Source: CAIWHR01 sp963823215 (lineage in GTDB: Bacteria; Pseudomonadota; Gammaproteobacteria; Burkholderiales; Casimicrobiaceae). Taken from it: DNA of 64,000 nt. Shown one piece after another: positions 48,192 through 56,028 of this stretch. The notes below the pieces were generated by a model. The model saw nothing but the letters and a program-made list of their open reading frames with translations. It searched no databases and was not told the DNA's origin. The stretch lies in the NCBI GenBank assembly GCA_963823215.1, contig CAWGKT010000012.1, positions 992,001-1,056,000 on the forward strand. The letters run 5' to 3'. Made by a program: the position numbers and the translations under genes. Numbering within the stretch: the first letter of the stretch is position 1; the number at the start of each line of letters is the position of its first letter.

Positions 48192-50108
48192 ATGTTTGGT
48201 TCCCCCGGGCGGCGCACCCCTACTGCAGGAGTATCGACCCGCCGATTTTCTTGCGCACAATCGGTTGCGCATTGCGCGTGCACGGCGACGCTGCTCCTCG
48301 CCGCAGCGACGCCGGACGCGATGGCGCAGCAGAATCCGCCACCGAAACTGGTCATATTCGATTCGTTCGCGGTGACCGCGGCGCGCGGCTCGCAACCGAT
48401 CGCGGACGTCCTCGCCGATGTCACGGTGATCGGCGCCGCGCAGATCGCGCGCGCCGGCGCGCAGAGCCTGACCGAGCTGCTGCAACGCCAACCGGGCGTC
48501 GAGATCACCCAGAACGGCGGACCCGGCTCCCTGTCGGGGATATTCCTGCGCGGCGCCAACCGGGGGCAGACGCTCGTGCTGATCGACGGCATCCGGATCG
48601 CGTCGTCGAGCGCCGGAGCGACGTCGCTCGAAGCGATCCCGCTCGACCAGATCGACCGGATCGAGATCCTGCGCGGCCCCGCCTCGAGCCTCTACGGCGC
48701 GGACGCGATCGGCGGCGTCGTGCAGGTGTTCACCCGGCGCGGGACCGCGACCCTGACCGGCAATGTCAGCGCCGGATACGGCACGTACGGCACCTGGGAC
48801 GTCAAGGGCGGGGCGTCCGGCACGACGGGACTGTTCAGTTTCGCGGTGCAGGGGGCGGCGAAAGGCAGCAGCGGCTTCAACGCCATCGTCGATCCGACGA
48901 GCTTCCTGTTCAACGACGACAAGGATGGCTACAAGAACCAAAGCGTTTCGGCCAGCGTGGGGTTCACGGCTGCGCCGGGACAGGAATTCACCGCGCAATA
49001 TCTCCGCAGCCATCTCAACAGTCAGTACGACGGCGGCCCGGGGTTCGACGACCGGACGATCACCAACGTCGAGACGTGGCAGGTCGCGGCCCGCAATGTT
49101 CTGACGCCGTACTGGGTGTCGAGACTCTCGGCGGGTGCCGGGATCGACGACAGCAAGACGGAGACGTTGTTCGACGATTTCCCGTTCAAGACCACGCAGC
49201 GGCAATACGCCTGGCAGAACGAATTTACGCTGCCTCTGGGTACGCTGACCGCGGGTTACGAGCGACGCGAAGAGCATTTGTCGACCACTGCCGGATTTGC
49301 CGTCACGGAGCGCAACACGAATTCGCTGTTCGGCATCTACCAGGTGCGCATCGACGACCACGCGCTGCAGGGAAATCTGCGCCTCGACGATTCCAATCAA
49401 TACGGCGACAAGACCACCGGGTCCATCGCCTATGGCTACCGCTTCTCGCCGGCGGTGCGCGCCACGGCGGGCTACTCGACGGGCTTCAAGGCGCCATCGT
49501 TCAACGATCTCTATTACCCTGACTTCTCGAATCCCGACCTCGTGCCGGAGACGTCCAAGAACCTGGAAGGGGGTCTCTACTGGAACGGGAATGTGGATGC
49601 CGCGACCGTCGAGCTCCGCGCCATCGTCTACCGCAATCGCGTGTCGCAGCTCATCCTCTTTCAATGCGACGTCGACTTCGACTGTGCGCCGCAAAACGTG
49701 AATCGCGCCACGCTGGAAGGCATGACGCTGGGCCTCGAAGCCCAGGCCGACAATGGCGCCACCCTCACGGCGTCGCTCGACATCCAGTCGCCGGACGACG
49801 ATGTCACGGGCAAGCTCCTGCCGCGCCGAGCGCGCCGGCATGGCGCGTTGACGCTAGGCTATCCGGTGGGACTGGTGCGCCTCGGCGCCGAGGTCATCGC
49901 GTCGTCGCTGCGCTACGAGGATCCGGACAATCTCGTGAAAATGGGCGGATACGCCGTCGTCAACCTGACCGCCGAATGGGCGTTGCCGCACGGCATCACG
50001 CTGTTCGCGCGCGCCGACAACGTCTTCGGCAAGAACTACCAGCTGGCGGCGGGCTTTGGCACCGGCGGCGCGACGGTGTTCGCGGGCCTGCGCGCCGTGT
50101 TGCGATGA
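48192..50108 (+). CDS. btuB: TonB-dependent cobalamin receptor (BtuB-like)
   Basis: Outer-membrane receptor of 638 residues. A long signal region ends near DAMAQQ; a TonB-box-like stretch (VIFDSFAVTAARGSQ) follows, then the plug domain (DVTVIGAAQIARAGAQSLTELLQRQPGVEI, block LTELLQRQPGVEI; ILRGPASSLYGADAIGGVVQVFT) and a 22-strand barrel. The start at 48192 has CGGAG at good spacing; ATG 48159 lies further up. The cobalamin riboswitch immediately upstream is the reason for calling it BtuB. The next gene starts in an ATGA overlap. Confidence 0.93.
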   Translation: MFGSPGRRTPTAGVSTRRFSCAQSVAHCACTATLLLAAATPDAMAQQNPPPKLVIFDSFAVTAARGSQPIADVLADVTVIGAAQIARAGAQSLTELLQRQPGVEITQNGGPGSLSGIFLRGANRGQTLVLIDGIRIASSSAGATSLEAIPLDQIDRIEILRGPASSLYGADAIGGVVQVFTRRGTATLTGNVSAGYGTYGTWDVKGGASGTTGLFSFAVQGAAKGSSGFNAIVDPTSFLFNDDKDGYKNQSVSASVGFTAAPGQEFTAQYLRSHLNSQYDGGPGFDDRTITNVETWQVAARNVLTPYWVSRLSAGAGIDDSKTETLFDDFPFKTTQRQYAWQNEFTLPLGTLTAGYERREEHLSTTAGFAVTERNTNSLFGIYQVRIDDHALQGNLRLDDSNQYGDKTTGSIAYGYRFSPAVRATAGYSTGFKAPSFNDLYYPDFSNPDLVPETSKNLEGGLYWNGNVDAATVELRAIVYRNRVSQLILFQCDVDFDCAPQNVNRATLEGMTLGLEAQADNGATLTASLDIQSPDDDVTGKLLPRRARRHGALTLGYPVGLVRLGAEVIASSLRYEDPDNLVKMGGYAVVNLTAEWALPHGITLFARADNVFGKNYQLAAGFGTGGATVFAGLRAVLR

Positions 50109-50992
50109 TCCAGGCCACGCTGCGGCGGGTGCTTGCCCTTGCGCTGCTGGTCGCCGTGCCCGCGGCGCGCGGTGCGGTGGAAGCTGTCGACGACACCGGC
50201 GCGATGGTGACCCTCGCTGCCCCGGCGAGGCGCATCGTGAGCCTCGCGCCGCATGCGACCGAGCTTCTGTACGCCGCAGGCGCGGGCGATCGCGTGGTCG
50301 GCGTGCTCGCGACGTCCGACTGGCCGCCGGAGGCCGCGTCCAAGCCGAAGGTCGGCGATTCGCGCGCGCTCGACCTCGAGCGCATCCTGCTGCTCGCTCC
50401 CGATCTCGTCGTCACCTGGCCCTTCGCCGCGCCCGCGCAGGTGGGCGCGCTGGTCGCGCGCGGCGTGCCCGTGTTCATCGCGAATCCGGCGACGATCGAC
50501 GGCATCGCGCAGGATCTCGAGCGGCTGGGAACGCTCGCCGGCACGCTGCCGACGGCGGCCGCCCGGGCGGCGCAGTTCCGCGCGGAGCTCACGCGCCTGT
50601 CGCAGCGCTACCGCGGAGCGCCGATCGTGCGCGTGTTCTACGAAATCTGGAACGTGCCCCTGTACACGATCGGCGGACACCATCTCATCTCGCAGGCGCT
50701 CGGCGTGTGCGGCGGCGAGAACGTGTTCGCCTCGCTCACCCTGCCGGCGCCGGGCGTCAGCGTGGAGGCGGTGCTGGCGGCCAGACCGGATGCGATCATC
50801 GCCGGCGCGGACGGCGCCGTGCGCCCCGCGTGGCTCGACGACTGGAAGCGCTGGCCGGCGCTCCCCGCGGTTGCGCGCGGCAATCTCTACACCGTCGACG
50901 CGAATCTCCTGCATCGCGCGGGTCCGCGGTTCGTCGATGGCGTCGAGATGCTGTGCGCGAAGCTGGCCGAGGCGCGTGCCGGCTTGCGCTGA
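50105..50992 (+). CDS. btuF: periplasmic cobalamin-binding protein (BtuF-like)
   Basis: Substrate-binding protein of 295 residues for an ABC importer. A signal peptide ends near ARGAVEA; the family blocks are PARRIVSLAPHATELLYAAGAGDRVVG (block RIVSLAPHATELLYAAGAG), then ILLLAPDLVVTW, GAPIVRVFYEIWNVPLYTIGG and CGGENVFASL. These match BtuF. It is translationally coupled to btuB by an ATGA overlap and therefore under the same riboswitch. The partner permease and ATPase are probably those at 51030-52855 on the other strand. Confidence 0.9.
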   Translation: MIQATLRRVLALALLVAVPAARGAVEAVDDTGAMVTLAAPARRIVSLAPHATELLYAAGAGDRVVGVLATSDWPPEAASKPKVGDSRALDLERILLLAPDLVVTWPFAAPAQVGALVARGVPVFIANPATIDGIAQDLERLGTLAGTLPTAAARAAQFRAELTRLSQRYRGAPIVRVFYEIWNVPLYTIGGHHLISQALGVCGGENVFASLTLPAPGVSVEAVLAARPDAIIAGADGAVRPAWLDDWKRWPALPAVARGNLYTVDANLLHRAGPRFVDGVEMLCAKLAEARAGLR

Positions 50993-51029
50993 GCGCAGGC
51001 AGTCCTCGCCTGCCTGCCGGCGCGCGCCG

Positions 51030-51806
51030 TCAGGCAGGCAGGAAGGTTCGCGTCGCGCCGTCGCCCACGGCAACGAGCCGATGGCCGAAGAGCTCCGACA
51101 GCGTCGCGGCCGTCAGGATGCCGCCGGCGATGCCGGTGCGCGCGCGTCCGCTGCCGAGCGCGATGGCGTGATCCGCATAGCGCAACGCGAGGTGCAGGTC
51201 GTGCAGCACCATCACGATCGCCTTGCCCCGGTTGCGCGCCAGAGCCGCCACCGTATCGAGTGCGGCGATCTGCGCTCCGAGGTCGAGATGCGACGATGGC
51301 TCGTCCAGCAAGAGGAGCCCGGAATCCTGGGCCACCAGCGTCGCCAGCGCGAGGCGCCGTCGCTCGCCGCCGGACAGCGTGCGCGCGTCGCGTTCGTCGA
51401 GGTCCGCGAGGCCGAACGTCGACAGCGCGGCGCGCGCCTGATCGATGTCCGCGGCCGATTCCCATTGCCAGCGTGAAAGATGCGGATGGCGCCCGACGAG
51501 CGCGGTCTCCAGCACGGTCGCCGGGAAATGGTCGACGCTGTCCTGCGGCAGGAAGCCCCGGCGCCTGGCGCGCTCACGCGGACCGAGGGCCGCGAGCGGC
51601 GTGCCGTCATACGCAATGGCGCCGGCCCGTGCCGGCCTGAGCCCTGCCAGCGTGGTCATCAAGGTGGTCTTGCCAGCGCCGTTCGGCCCGATGACGACCC
51701 AGCACTCGCCGGCGCGCACGTCGATATCGAGACCCGAGACGAGCATGCGACCCGCGACCGACAGCGCGAGACCCCGGCACGACAGGCGCGGCGCGTCTGC
51801 CGTCAC
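51030..51806 (-). CDS. btuD: ABC transporter ATP-binding protein (BtuD-like)
   Basis: ATPase of 258 residues of the iron-siderophore/B12 family. Walker A is VIGPNGAGKTTLM, the signature LSGGERRRLALATLVAQ, Walker B LLLLDEPSSHLDL and the switch His is in VLHDLHLALRYAD. The start is a GTG at 51806, overlapping the permease stop as GTGA and preceded by GGGG. It forms a two-gene unit with the permease. Its 3' end is 37 bases from the convergent btuF stop. Confidence 0.9.
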   Translation of the reverse strand: MTADAPRLSCRGLALSVAGRMLVSGLDIDVRAGECWVVIGPNGAGKTTLMTTLAGLRPARAGAIAYDGTPLAALGPRERARRRGFLPQDSVDHFPATVLETALVGRHPHLSRWQWESAADIDQARAALSTFGLADLDERDARTLSGGERRRLALATLVAQDSGLLLLDEPSSHLDLGAQIAALDTVAALARNRGKAIVMVLHDLHLALRYADHAIALGSGRARTGIAGGILTAATLSELFGHRLVAVGDGATRTFLPA

Positions 51807-52855
51807 GAGCGACCCCGGGTCAGCAGCGCGAGCAGCACCGGAACGCCCACGAGCGCGGTGATCACCCCGACGGGCAATTGAATCGGCGCGGCCACTGTTC
51901 GCGCCAGCGTGTCCGCCAGCAGCAGCAGCGTGCCGCCGGTGAGGGCGCTCGCCGGAAGCAGGAGACGCTGGTCGTTGCCGAGCACGATGCGCAGTCCATG
52001 CGGCACCACAAGGCCCACGAAGCCCACGCTGCCGGCGGTCGTGACGGCGGCCGCCGTGGCGAGGGCGGCGACGGCGCAAAGGACGAGCGTCGTGCGTGCC
52101 ACAGCCACGCCGAGGGCCGCGGCCACGTCCTCGCCGCGCGCCAGGACGTTGAGATCCCGCGCAAACGCGAGCGTGCCGAGCAACGCGACGGCCAGCGTGA
52201 CGAGCGCCGGTGTCGCGCTGGTCACGCCGCCCAGGTCGCCGATCAGCCAGAAGAGCATGCCCTTGACCTGCGCGTCCGGCGCGAGGGTCAGCATGAGCGC
52301 GATGAGCGCGCCCCACCCGGCCGCAACGATCACGCCCGTGAGCAACAGGCGGGTCGTGGTCCACGGCGCGCGATCGGCGCCCGTGCGCGCGAGCCCGAAC
52401 ACGATAAGCGTCGAAGCGAACGCACCGGCGAGAGCCGCCGGCGTCACCAGCGCCGCGGCGCCGGCGAGCATGGCGCCCAGCGCACCCACGGCCGCCCCGC
52501 CCGAAAGGCCCAGGATATAGGGGTCGGCCAACGGATTGCGCAGCAGCACCTGCATCAGCGCACCGGCGAGAGCCAGCAGGCCGCCGACCGCGAACGCCGC
52601 CAGCGCACGCGGCAGGCGCAGCTCGCGCACGATGGCGACCTCGGTTCCGGACCCGCTTCCCGTGAACGCGTGGAGGATTGCGGCGCTGTCGACGGCGACG
52701 CTGCCGACGGACAGAGCCAGTACCAGCACGAAGAGCGCCGCCACGGCCAGGGCGCCGAGGATGGCAGCCGTTCGGCCGGGGGTCGCGGATCCGGAATGGG
52801 GCGGTGCGGGCATGGTGGACCGGCGAAGGCGCGCAACCGTCGGCCGCATTCGCAC
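51803..52855 (-). CDS. btuC: FecCD/BtuC-type ABC permease
   Basis: Inner-membrane permease of 350 residues with about nine to ten hydrophobic segments. Signatures include ELRLPRALAAFAVGGLLALAGALMQ (block LRLPRALAAFAVGGLLA), NPLADPYILGLSGGAAVGA and GSVGFVGLVVPHGLR. The transport partner of BtuD, it would move cobalamin delivered by BtuF. ATG 52855 is the longest form, but the TATAAT at 52864-52869 would place the transcript start almost on it; ATG 52813 (MPAPPHSG) may be the real start. No riboswitch is visible upstream. Confidence 0.88.
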   Translation of the reverse strand: MRMRPTVARLRRSTMPAPPHSGSATPGRTAAILGALAVAALFVLVLALSVGSVAVDSAAILHAFTGSGSGTEVAIVRELRLPRALAAFAVGGLLALAGALMQVLLRNPLADPYILGLSGGAAVGALGAMLAGAAALVTPAALAGAFASTLIVFGLARTGADRAPWTTTRLLLTGVIVAAGWGALIALMLTLAPDAQVKGMLFWLIGDLGGVTSATPALVTLAVALLGTLAFARDLNVLARGEDVAAALGVAVARTTLVLCAVAALATAAAVTTAGSVGFVGLVVPHGLRIVLGNDQRLLLPASALTGGTLLLLADTLARTVAAPIQLPVGVITALVGVPVLLALLTRGRS

Positions 52856-52863
52856 GAGCGTCG

Positions 52864-52869
52864 ATTATA
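52864..52869 (-). promoter_or_regulatory. TATAAT -10 element upstream of btuC
   Basis: A perfect TATAAT on the minus strand, in the 123-base gap between btuC and greB. The predicted transcript start near 52857 favours the inner btuC start codon. No strong -35 is visible. Confidence 0.45.
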
Positions 52870-52933
52870 GAGGCGGCTGCCCGCAGCACGGACACGGCGC
52901 CGGAGGAGCGGACTGTGGCAGCCCACGCGCGCC

Positions 52934-52939
52934 TATAAT
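52934..52939 (+). promoter_or_regulatory. TATAAT -10 element upstream of greB
   Basis: A perfect TATAAT on the plus strand, 40 bases before the greB ATG. The -35 region is not close to consensus. With the element at 52864 it forms a divergent promoter pair. Confidence 0.45.
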
Positions 52940-52978
52940 CCGTCCCAGTGAACACGCGGCGGGACCACGGGGAACAAG

Positions 52979-53566
52979 ATGAGCAAGGCCTTCACGCGCG
53001 AAACCGAAACCGCCGACGACGACGATGTCGAGGCGGTCTCGCCGCTGCCGGTCGGCGCCCGTAATTACATGACGCCCGGCGGGTTCGCGCGGCTTTCCGG
53101 CGAGCTCGAGCAGCTCGTGCAACAGGAGCGGCCCGAACTCGTGGTGACCGTCGCGTGGGCGGCTGGCAATGGCGACCGCTCGGAAAACGGCGACTACATC
53201 TACGGCAAGAAGCGCCTACGCGAGATCGACCGCCGCATCCGTTATCTGATCAAGCGGCTGGACGCCTCCGAGGTCGTGGATCCGACGGCGCCGCGCGACG
53301 AGGATCAGACCGGGCAGGTGTACTTCGGTGCGACCGTGACCATCAGCGGTGCCCAGGGCGAGGCGCGCACCGTGGCCATCGTCGGCGTCGACGAGATCGA
53401 TACGGCGCGCGGCTACATCAGCTGGGTGTCGCCGATGGCGCGCGCGCTGCTCAAGGCGCGGGAAGGTGATACCGTGACCCTGCGCACGCCGGGAGGCGTC
53501 GAGGACATCGACATCGTCGCGGTCCGTTACGAGCCACTTGCCACCGGCGCCGGGTCGTCCGGTTGA
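52979..53566 (+). CDS. greB: transcription elongation factor GreB
   Basis: Transcript-cleavage factor of 195 residues that rescues backtracked RNA polymerase. The coiled-coil tip with acidic residues is in NGDRSENGDYIYGKKRLREI, and the Tyr-rich YIYGKK points to GreB rather than GreA. The C-terminal FKBP-like domain follows (GATVTISGAQGEARTVAIVGVDEID, block GATVTISG). The N terminus has an acidic stretch (TETADDDDVEAV) longer than in E. coli. GGGGAACAAG precedes the ATG. Confidence 0.92.
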   Translation: MSKAFTRETETADDDDVEAVSPLPVGARNYMTPGGFARLSGELEQLVQQERPELVVTVAWAAGNGDRSENGDYIYGKKRLREIDRRIRYLIKRLDASEVVDPTAPRDEDQTGQVYFGATVTISGAQGEARTVAIVGVDEIDTARGYISWVSPMARALLKAREGDTVTLRTPGGVEDIDIVAVRYEPLATGAGSSG

Positions 53567-53598
53567 CGCGGCGAGAGTCCAGAGGCTAGAGTGTCCCG

Positions 53599-53844
53599 AT
53601 GAATGCGCCCACCACGCCTGCTGTGTCCGCGACCGGCGGCGACATCGAAGCGGAGTTCGATGCGCTGGAGCGGCGACTCGGCCTGCTGGTTTCGCATGTC
53701 AAGGTATTGCGAGCGACCAACGACAACCTGCGCCGCGAACTCGCCGCGGCGGAAGCGCACAACCAGGCGCTCTCCGAGCGCGTGGCCGAAGCGAAGCGCC
53801 GGCTGGATGCGCTGCTGGCACGCCTGCCGGAGGCTGCGGAATGA
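53599..53844 (+). CDS. small coiled-coil protein upstream of zapA (ZapB-like)
   Basis: Cytosolic protein of 81 residues. From about residue 15 it is one continuous amphipathic coiled coil (EFDALERRLGLLVSHVKVL, DNLRRELAAAEAHN, SERVAEAKRRLDALLARL). Small coiled-coil genes of this kind commonly precede zapA in beta- and gammaproteobacteria and are regarded as ZapB/SlyX-like. A function in Z-ring organisation is inferred from position only. Its TGA overlaps the ATG of the first repeat micro-ORF as ATGA. Confidence 0.77.
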   Translation: MNAPTTPAVSATGGDIEAEFDALERRLGLLVSHVKVLRATNDNLRRELAAAEAHNQALSERVAEAKRRLDALLARLPEAAE

Positions 53845-54019
53845 GTGCCGCCGGGCCGTCCCAAGGCGCGAATTGCGCCCCCTTGGGGGGCAGCGCAGCG
53901 GCGACAGCCGCAAGCGTGGGGGTACACCAATGAGTGCCGCCGGGCCGTCCCAAGGCGCGAATTGCGTCCCCTTGGGGGGCAGCGCAGCGGCGACAGCCGC
54001 TAGCGGGGCGTACCAATGA
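53841..54019 (+). repeat. two-copy repeat forming two chained micro-ORFs between zapB-like gene and zapA (type I orientation)
   Basis: Unit 1 starts at ATG 53841, inside the stop of the coiled-coil gene, and encodes 30 residues (MSAAGPSQGANCAPLGG and on). Its TGA overlaps the ATG of unit 2 at 53930. Unit 2 encodes 29 residues and its TGA (54017-54019) overlaps the zapA ATG at 54016. All three junctions are ATGA. The units differ by a few bases, and each contains the near-palindrome CCCCTTGGGGGGC. The peptide and DNA match the repeats at other junctions. Confidence 0.8.
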
Positions 54020-54372
54020 GTCCCAAGACGACCGGCACCGGCGAGCGCATGGCGACGCTGGATGTTTCGCTGCTGGGCCGCGACTACAAGGTCGCCTGCC
54101 GGGAAGGCGAGCAGGCCGAGCTCAGGGATGCCGTGGCGTTCCTCGAAACCCGGATGCGCGAGATCCGCGACGGCAGCAAGTCGAGTTCCGTCGAGCGCAT
54201 CGCGGTGATGGCCGCCTTGAACCTCGCCCACGATTTTCAGCGCGAGCGTGCTGCGCCGCCTGCCGCACCGGTGGCGGCCGAAAACATTGACCTTTCCACC
54301 CTGCGACGTAGAATCTCCGGCATGCAGTCCGCCATCGATCAGGTGCTGCCAGGCACCGACAAGCTGCTCTGA
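54016..54372 (+). CDS. zapA: cell division protein ZapA
   Basis: Protein of 118 residues that cross-links FtsZ filaments in the Z-ring. The N-terminal domain (TLDVSLLGRDYKVACREGEQAELRDAVAFLETRM, blocks VSLLGRDYKVAC and AVAFLETRMREI) and a C-terminal coiled coil make up the ZapA fold. The start ATG at 54016 is the last ATGA in the repeat chain; ATG 54049 (MATLDVS) matches the usual family N terminus and could be used instead. 6S RNA follows, as in many proteobacteria. Confidence 0.9.
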   Translation: MSPKTTGTGERMATLDVSLLGRDYKVACREGEQAELRDAVAFLETRMREIRDGSKSSSVERIAVMAALNLAHDFQRERAAPPAAPVAAENIDLSTLRRRISGMQSAIDQVLPGTDKLL

Positions 54373-54400
54373 TGGACGAGGGCGGCACCTGCTCAAACCA

Positions 54401-54580
54401 TGTTCCCTGCGGTGTTCGAGTTGCCCATATACTCTTTGAACCAATGCTAACCAGCGAGGTTGCCAAGCCATTTGCGGGCTGGTGTGCGCTCCCACGCGGA
54501 AGCGCCTGAAGGCTCCGGCAGGCGACCCTCTTGAACCTCAGGTTCAGGATGAGGGCAATACGGCACAGGCGGGGAACACC
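54401..54580 (+). ncRNA. ssrS: 6S RNA
   Basis: About 180 nucleotides between zapA and the EVE-domain gene, the standard location for 6S RNA. The ends pair (GTTCCCTGCGG near 54402 with GGCACAGGCGGGGAAC near 54561-54576), and GTGTTCG at the start and the CTTGAACCTCAGGTTCA hairpin near the end are typical of the family. 6S RNA imitates an open promoter and binds sigma-70 RNA polymerase in stationary phase. The ends are estimated within a few bases. Confidence 0.85.
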
Positions 54581-54596
54581 CCTTTTTTTGGGGTGT
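54576..54596 (+). terminator. hairpin with T7 loop after 6S RNA
   Basis: ACACCCC pairs perfectly with GGGGTGT around a loop of seven T. It begins within the last bases of 6S RNA. The T-run is in the loop rather than after the stem, so it does not look like a standard terminator; it may instead mark the processed 3' end. Confidence 0.35.
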
Positions 54597-54698
54597 GCAG
54601 ATTGATTTGTCCGAGAAGATCGGATGAGTTTGTCTGCCCCCATTCGTGAATCACCTTCCCCGACATCGCGGCGCTGGGAGCAGCACCGCAGCTGTCTT

Positions 54699-55166
<468 letters not shown>

Positions 55167-55181
55167 CGGGGCGGGAGGGAA

Positions 55182-55985
55182 ATGGATCCTGCGTTGGTCG
55201 GTGCGCTCCTTGTGCTGGGCGGAGCGGTCGGATTCCTTGCCGGGCTGCTCGGCATCGGCGGCGGGATGACGATGGTGCCGCTGCTCACCATCGTGTTCAC
55301 GCGGCAGGGGTTTGCGCCTGAGCACATCGTGCACATGGCGGTGGCAACCGCGACTGCGACCATACTGTTCACCTCCGTGGCGTCGATGCGCGAGCACCAG
55401 CGGCATCACGCGATCCTGTGGCCGGTGGTTGCCGCCTTGGCGCCGGGAATCATCATCGGCTCGTTCCTCGGTCCGCAGATTGTCGGCGGCATGTCGACGG
55501 CCGTGTTGTCGGCCTTCTACGGCGTATTCGTCGCGGCGGCGGCCACCAACACGCTGCTCGACCGCAAGCCCAAGCCCACGCGGGAACTCCCCGGCAAGGG
55601 TGGGCTGTTCGCGGTCGGTGGCGGCATCGGGCTCGTCTCGAGCATGGTCGGTGCCGGCGGAGCCTTCCTGTCCGTCCCGTTCATGACGGCCTGCAATATC
55701 GGCATCCGGAACTGCGTCGCGACATCGGCAGCGCTGGGATTGCCGATTGCCGTCGCCGGCACGATCGGCTTCGTCGTCGCCGGGCTCGGCCAGCCCGGCC
55801 TGCCGCCGCACACGGTCGGGTACGTCTACGTGCCGGCGCTGCTTGCCATCGTGGCGGCAAGCGTGATCTCGGCGCCGATCGGCGCGCGTGCCGCGCACCG
55901 CTGGCCGGTGAAGAAACTCAAGCGGGCATTCGCGCTGCTGCTATACCTGCTTGCCTCCTACATGCTATGGCGGGCATGGCGTTGA
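55182..55985 (+). CDS. TauE/SafE (TSUP) family permease
   Basis: Inner-membrane permease of 267 residues with about eight hydrophobic helices in two repeats. The repeat signatures are GFLAGLLGIGGGMTMVP and SSMVGAGGAFLSVPFM, with ATSAALGLPIAVAG and ATATATILFTS, typical for TSUP. The substrate is unknown (sulfite, sulfonates or carboxylates in known members). It starts 15 bases after the EVE gene with GGGAGGG upstream, so they may share a transcript. It converges on the acyl-CoA synthetase gene. Confidence 0.88.
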   Translation: MDPALVGALLVLGGAVGFLAGLLGIGGGMTMVPLLTIVFTRQGFAPEHIVHMAVATATATILFTSVASMREHQRHHAILWPVVAALAPGIIIGSFLGPQIVGGMSTAVLSAFYGVFVAAAATNTLLDRKPKPTRELPGKGGLFAVGGGIGLVSSMVGAGGAFLSVPFMTACNIGIRNCVATSAALGLPIAVAGTIGFVVAGLGQPGLPPHTVGYVYVPALLAIVAASVISAPIGARAAHRWPVKKLKRAFALLLYLLASYMLWRAWR

Positions 55986-56026
55986 GCCGCGCGCCGTCCG
56001 GCAACATCAGCGGTGGGGCGCGCGGC
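55986..56026. terminator. GC-rich hairpin between convergent genes
   Basis: GCCGCGCGCC (55986-55995) pairs perfectly with GGCGCGCGGC (56017-56026), with a 21-base loop. It lies exactly between two convergent stop codons. There is no T-run, so it is only a possible bidirectional terminator. Confidence 0.35.
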
Positions 56027-56028
56027 AC

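Noticed and set aside
47727..49841. A minus-strand open frame of 704 codons opposite the riboswitch and btuB
   Set aside because: It runs through a highly conserved RNA element and the receptor gene; the amino-acid composition is that of a shadow frame.
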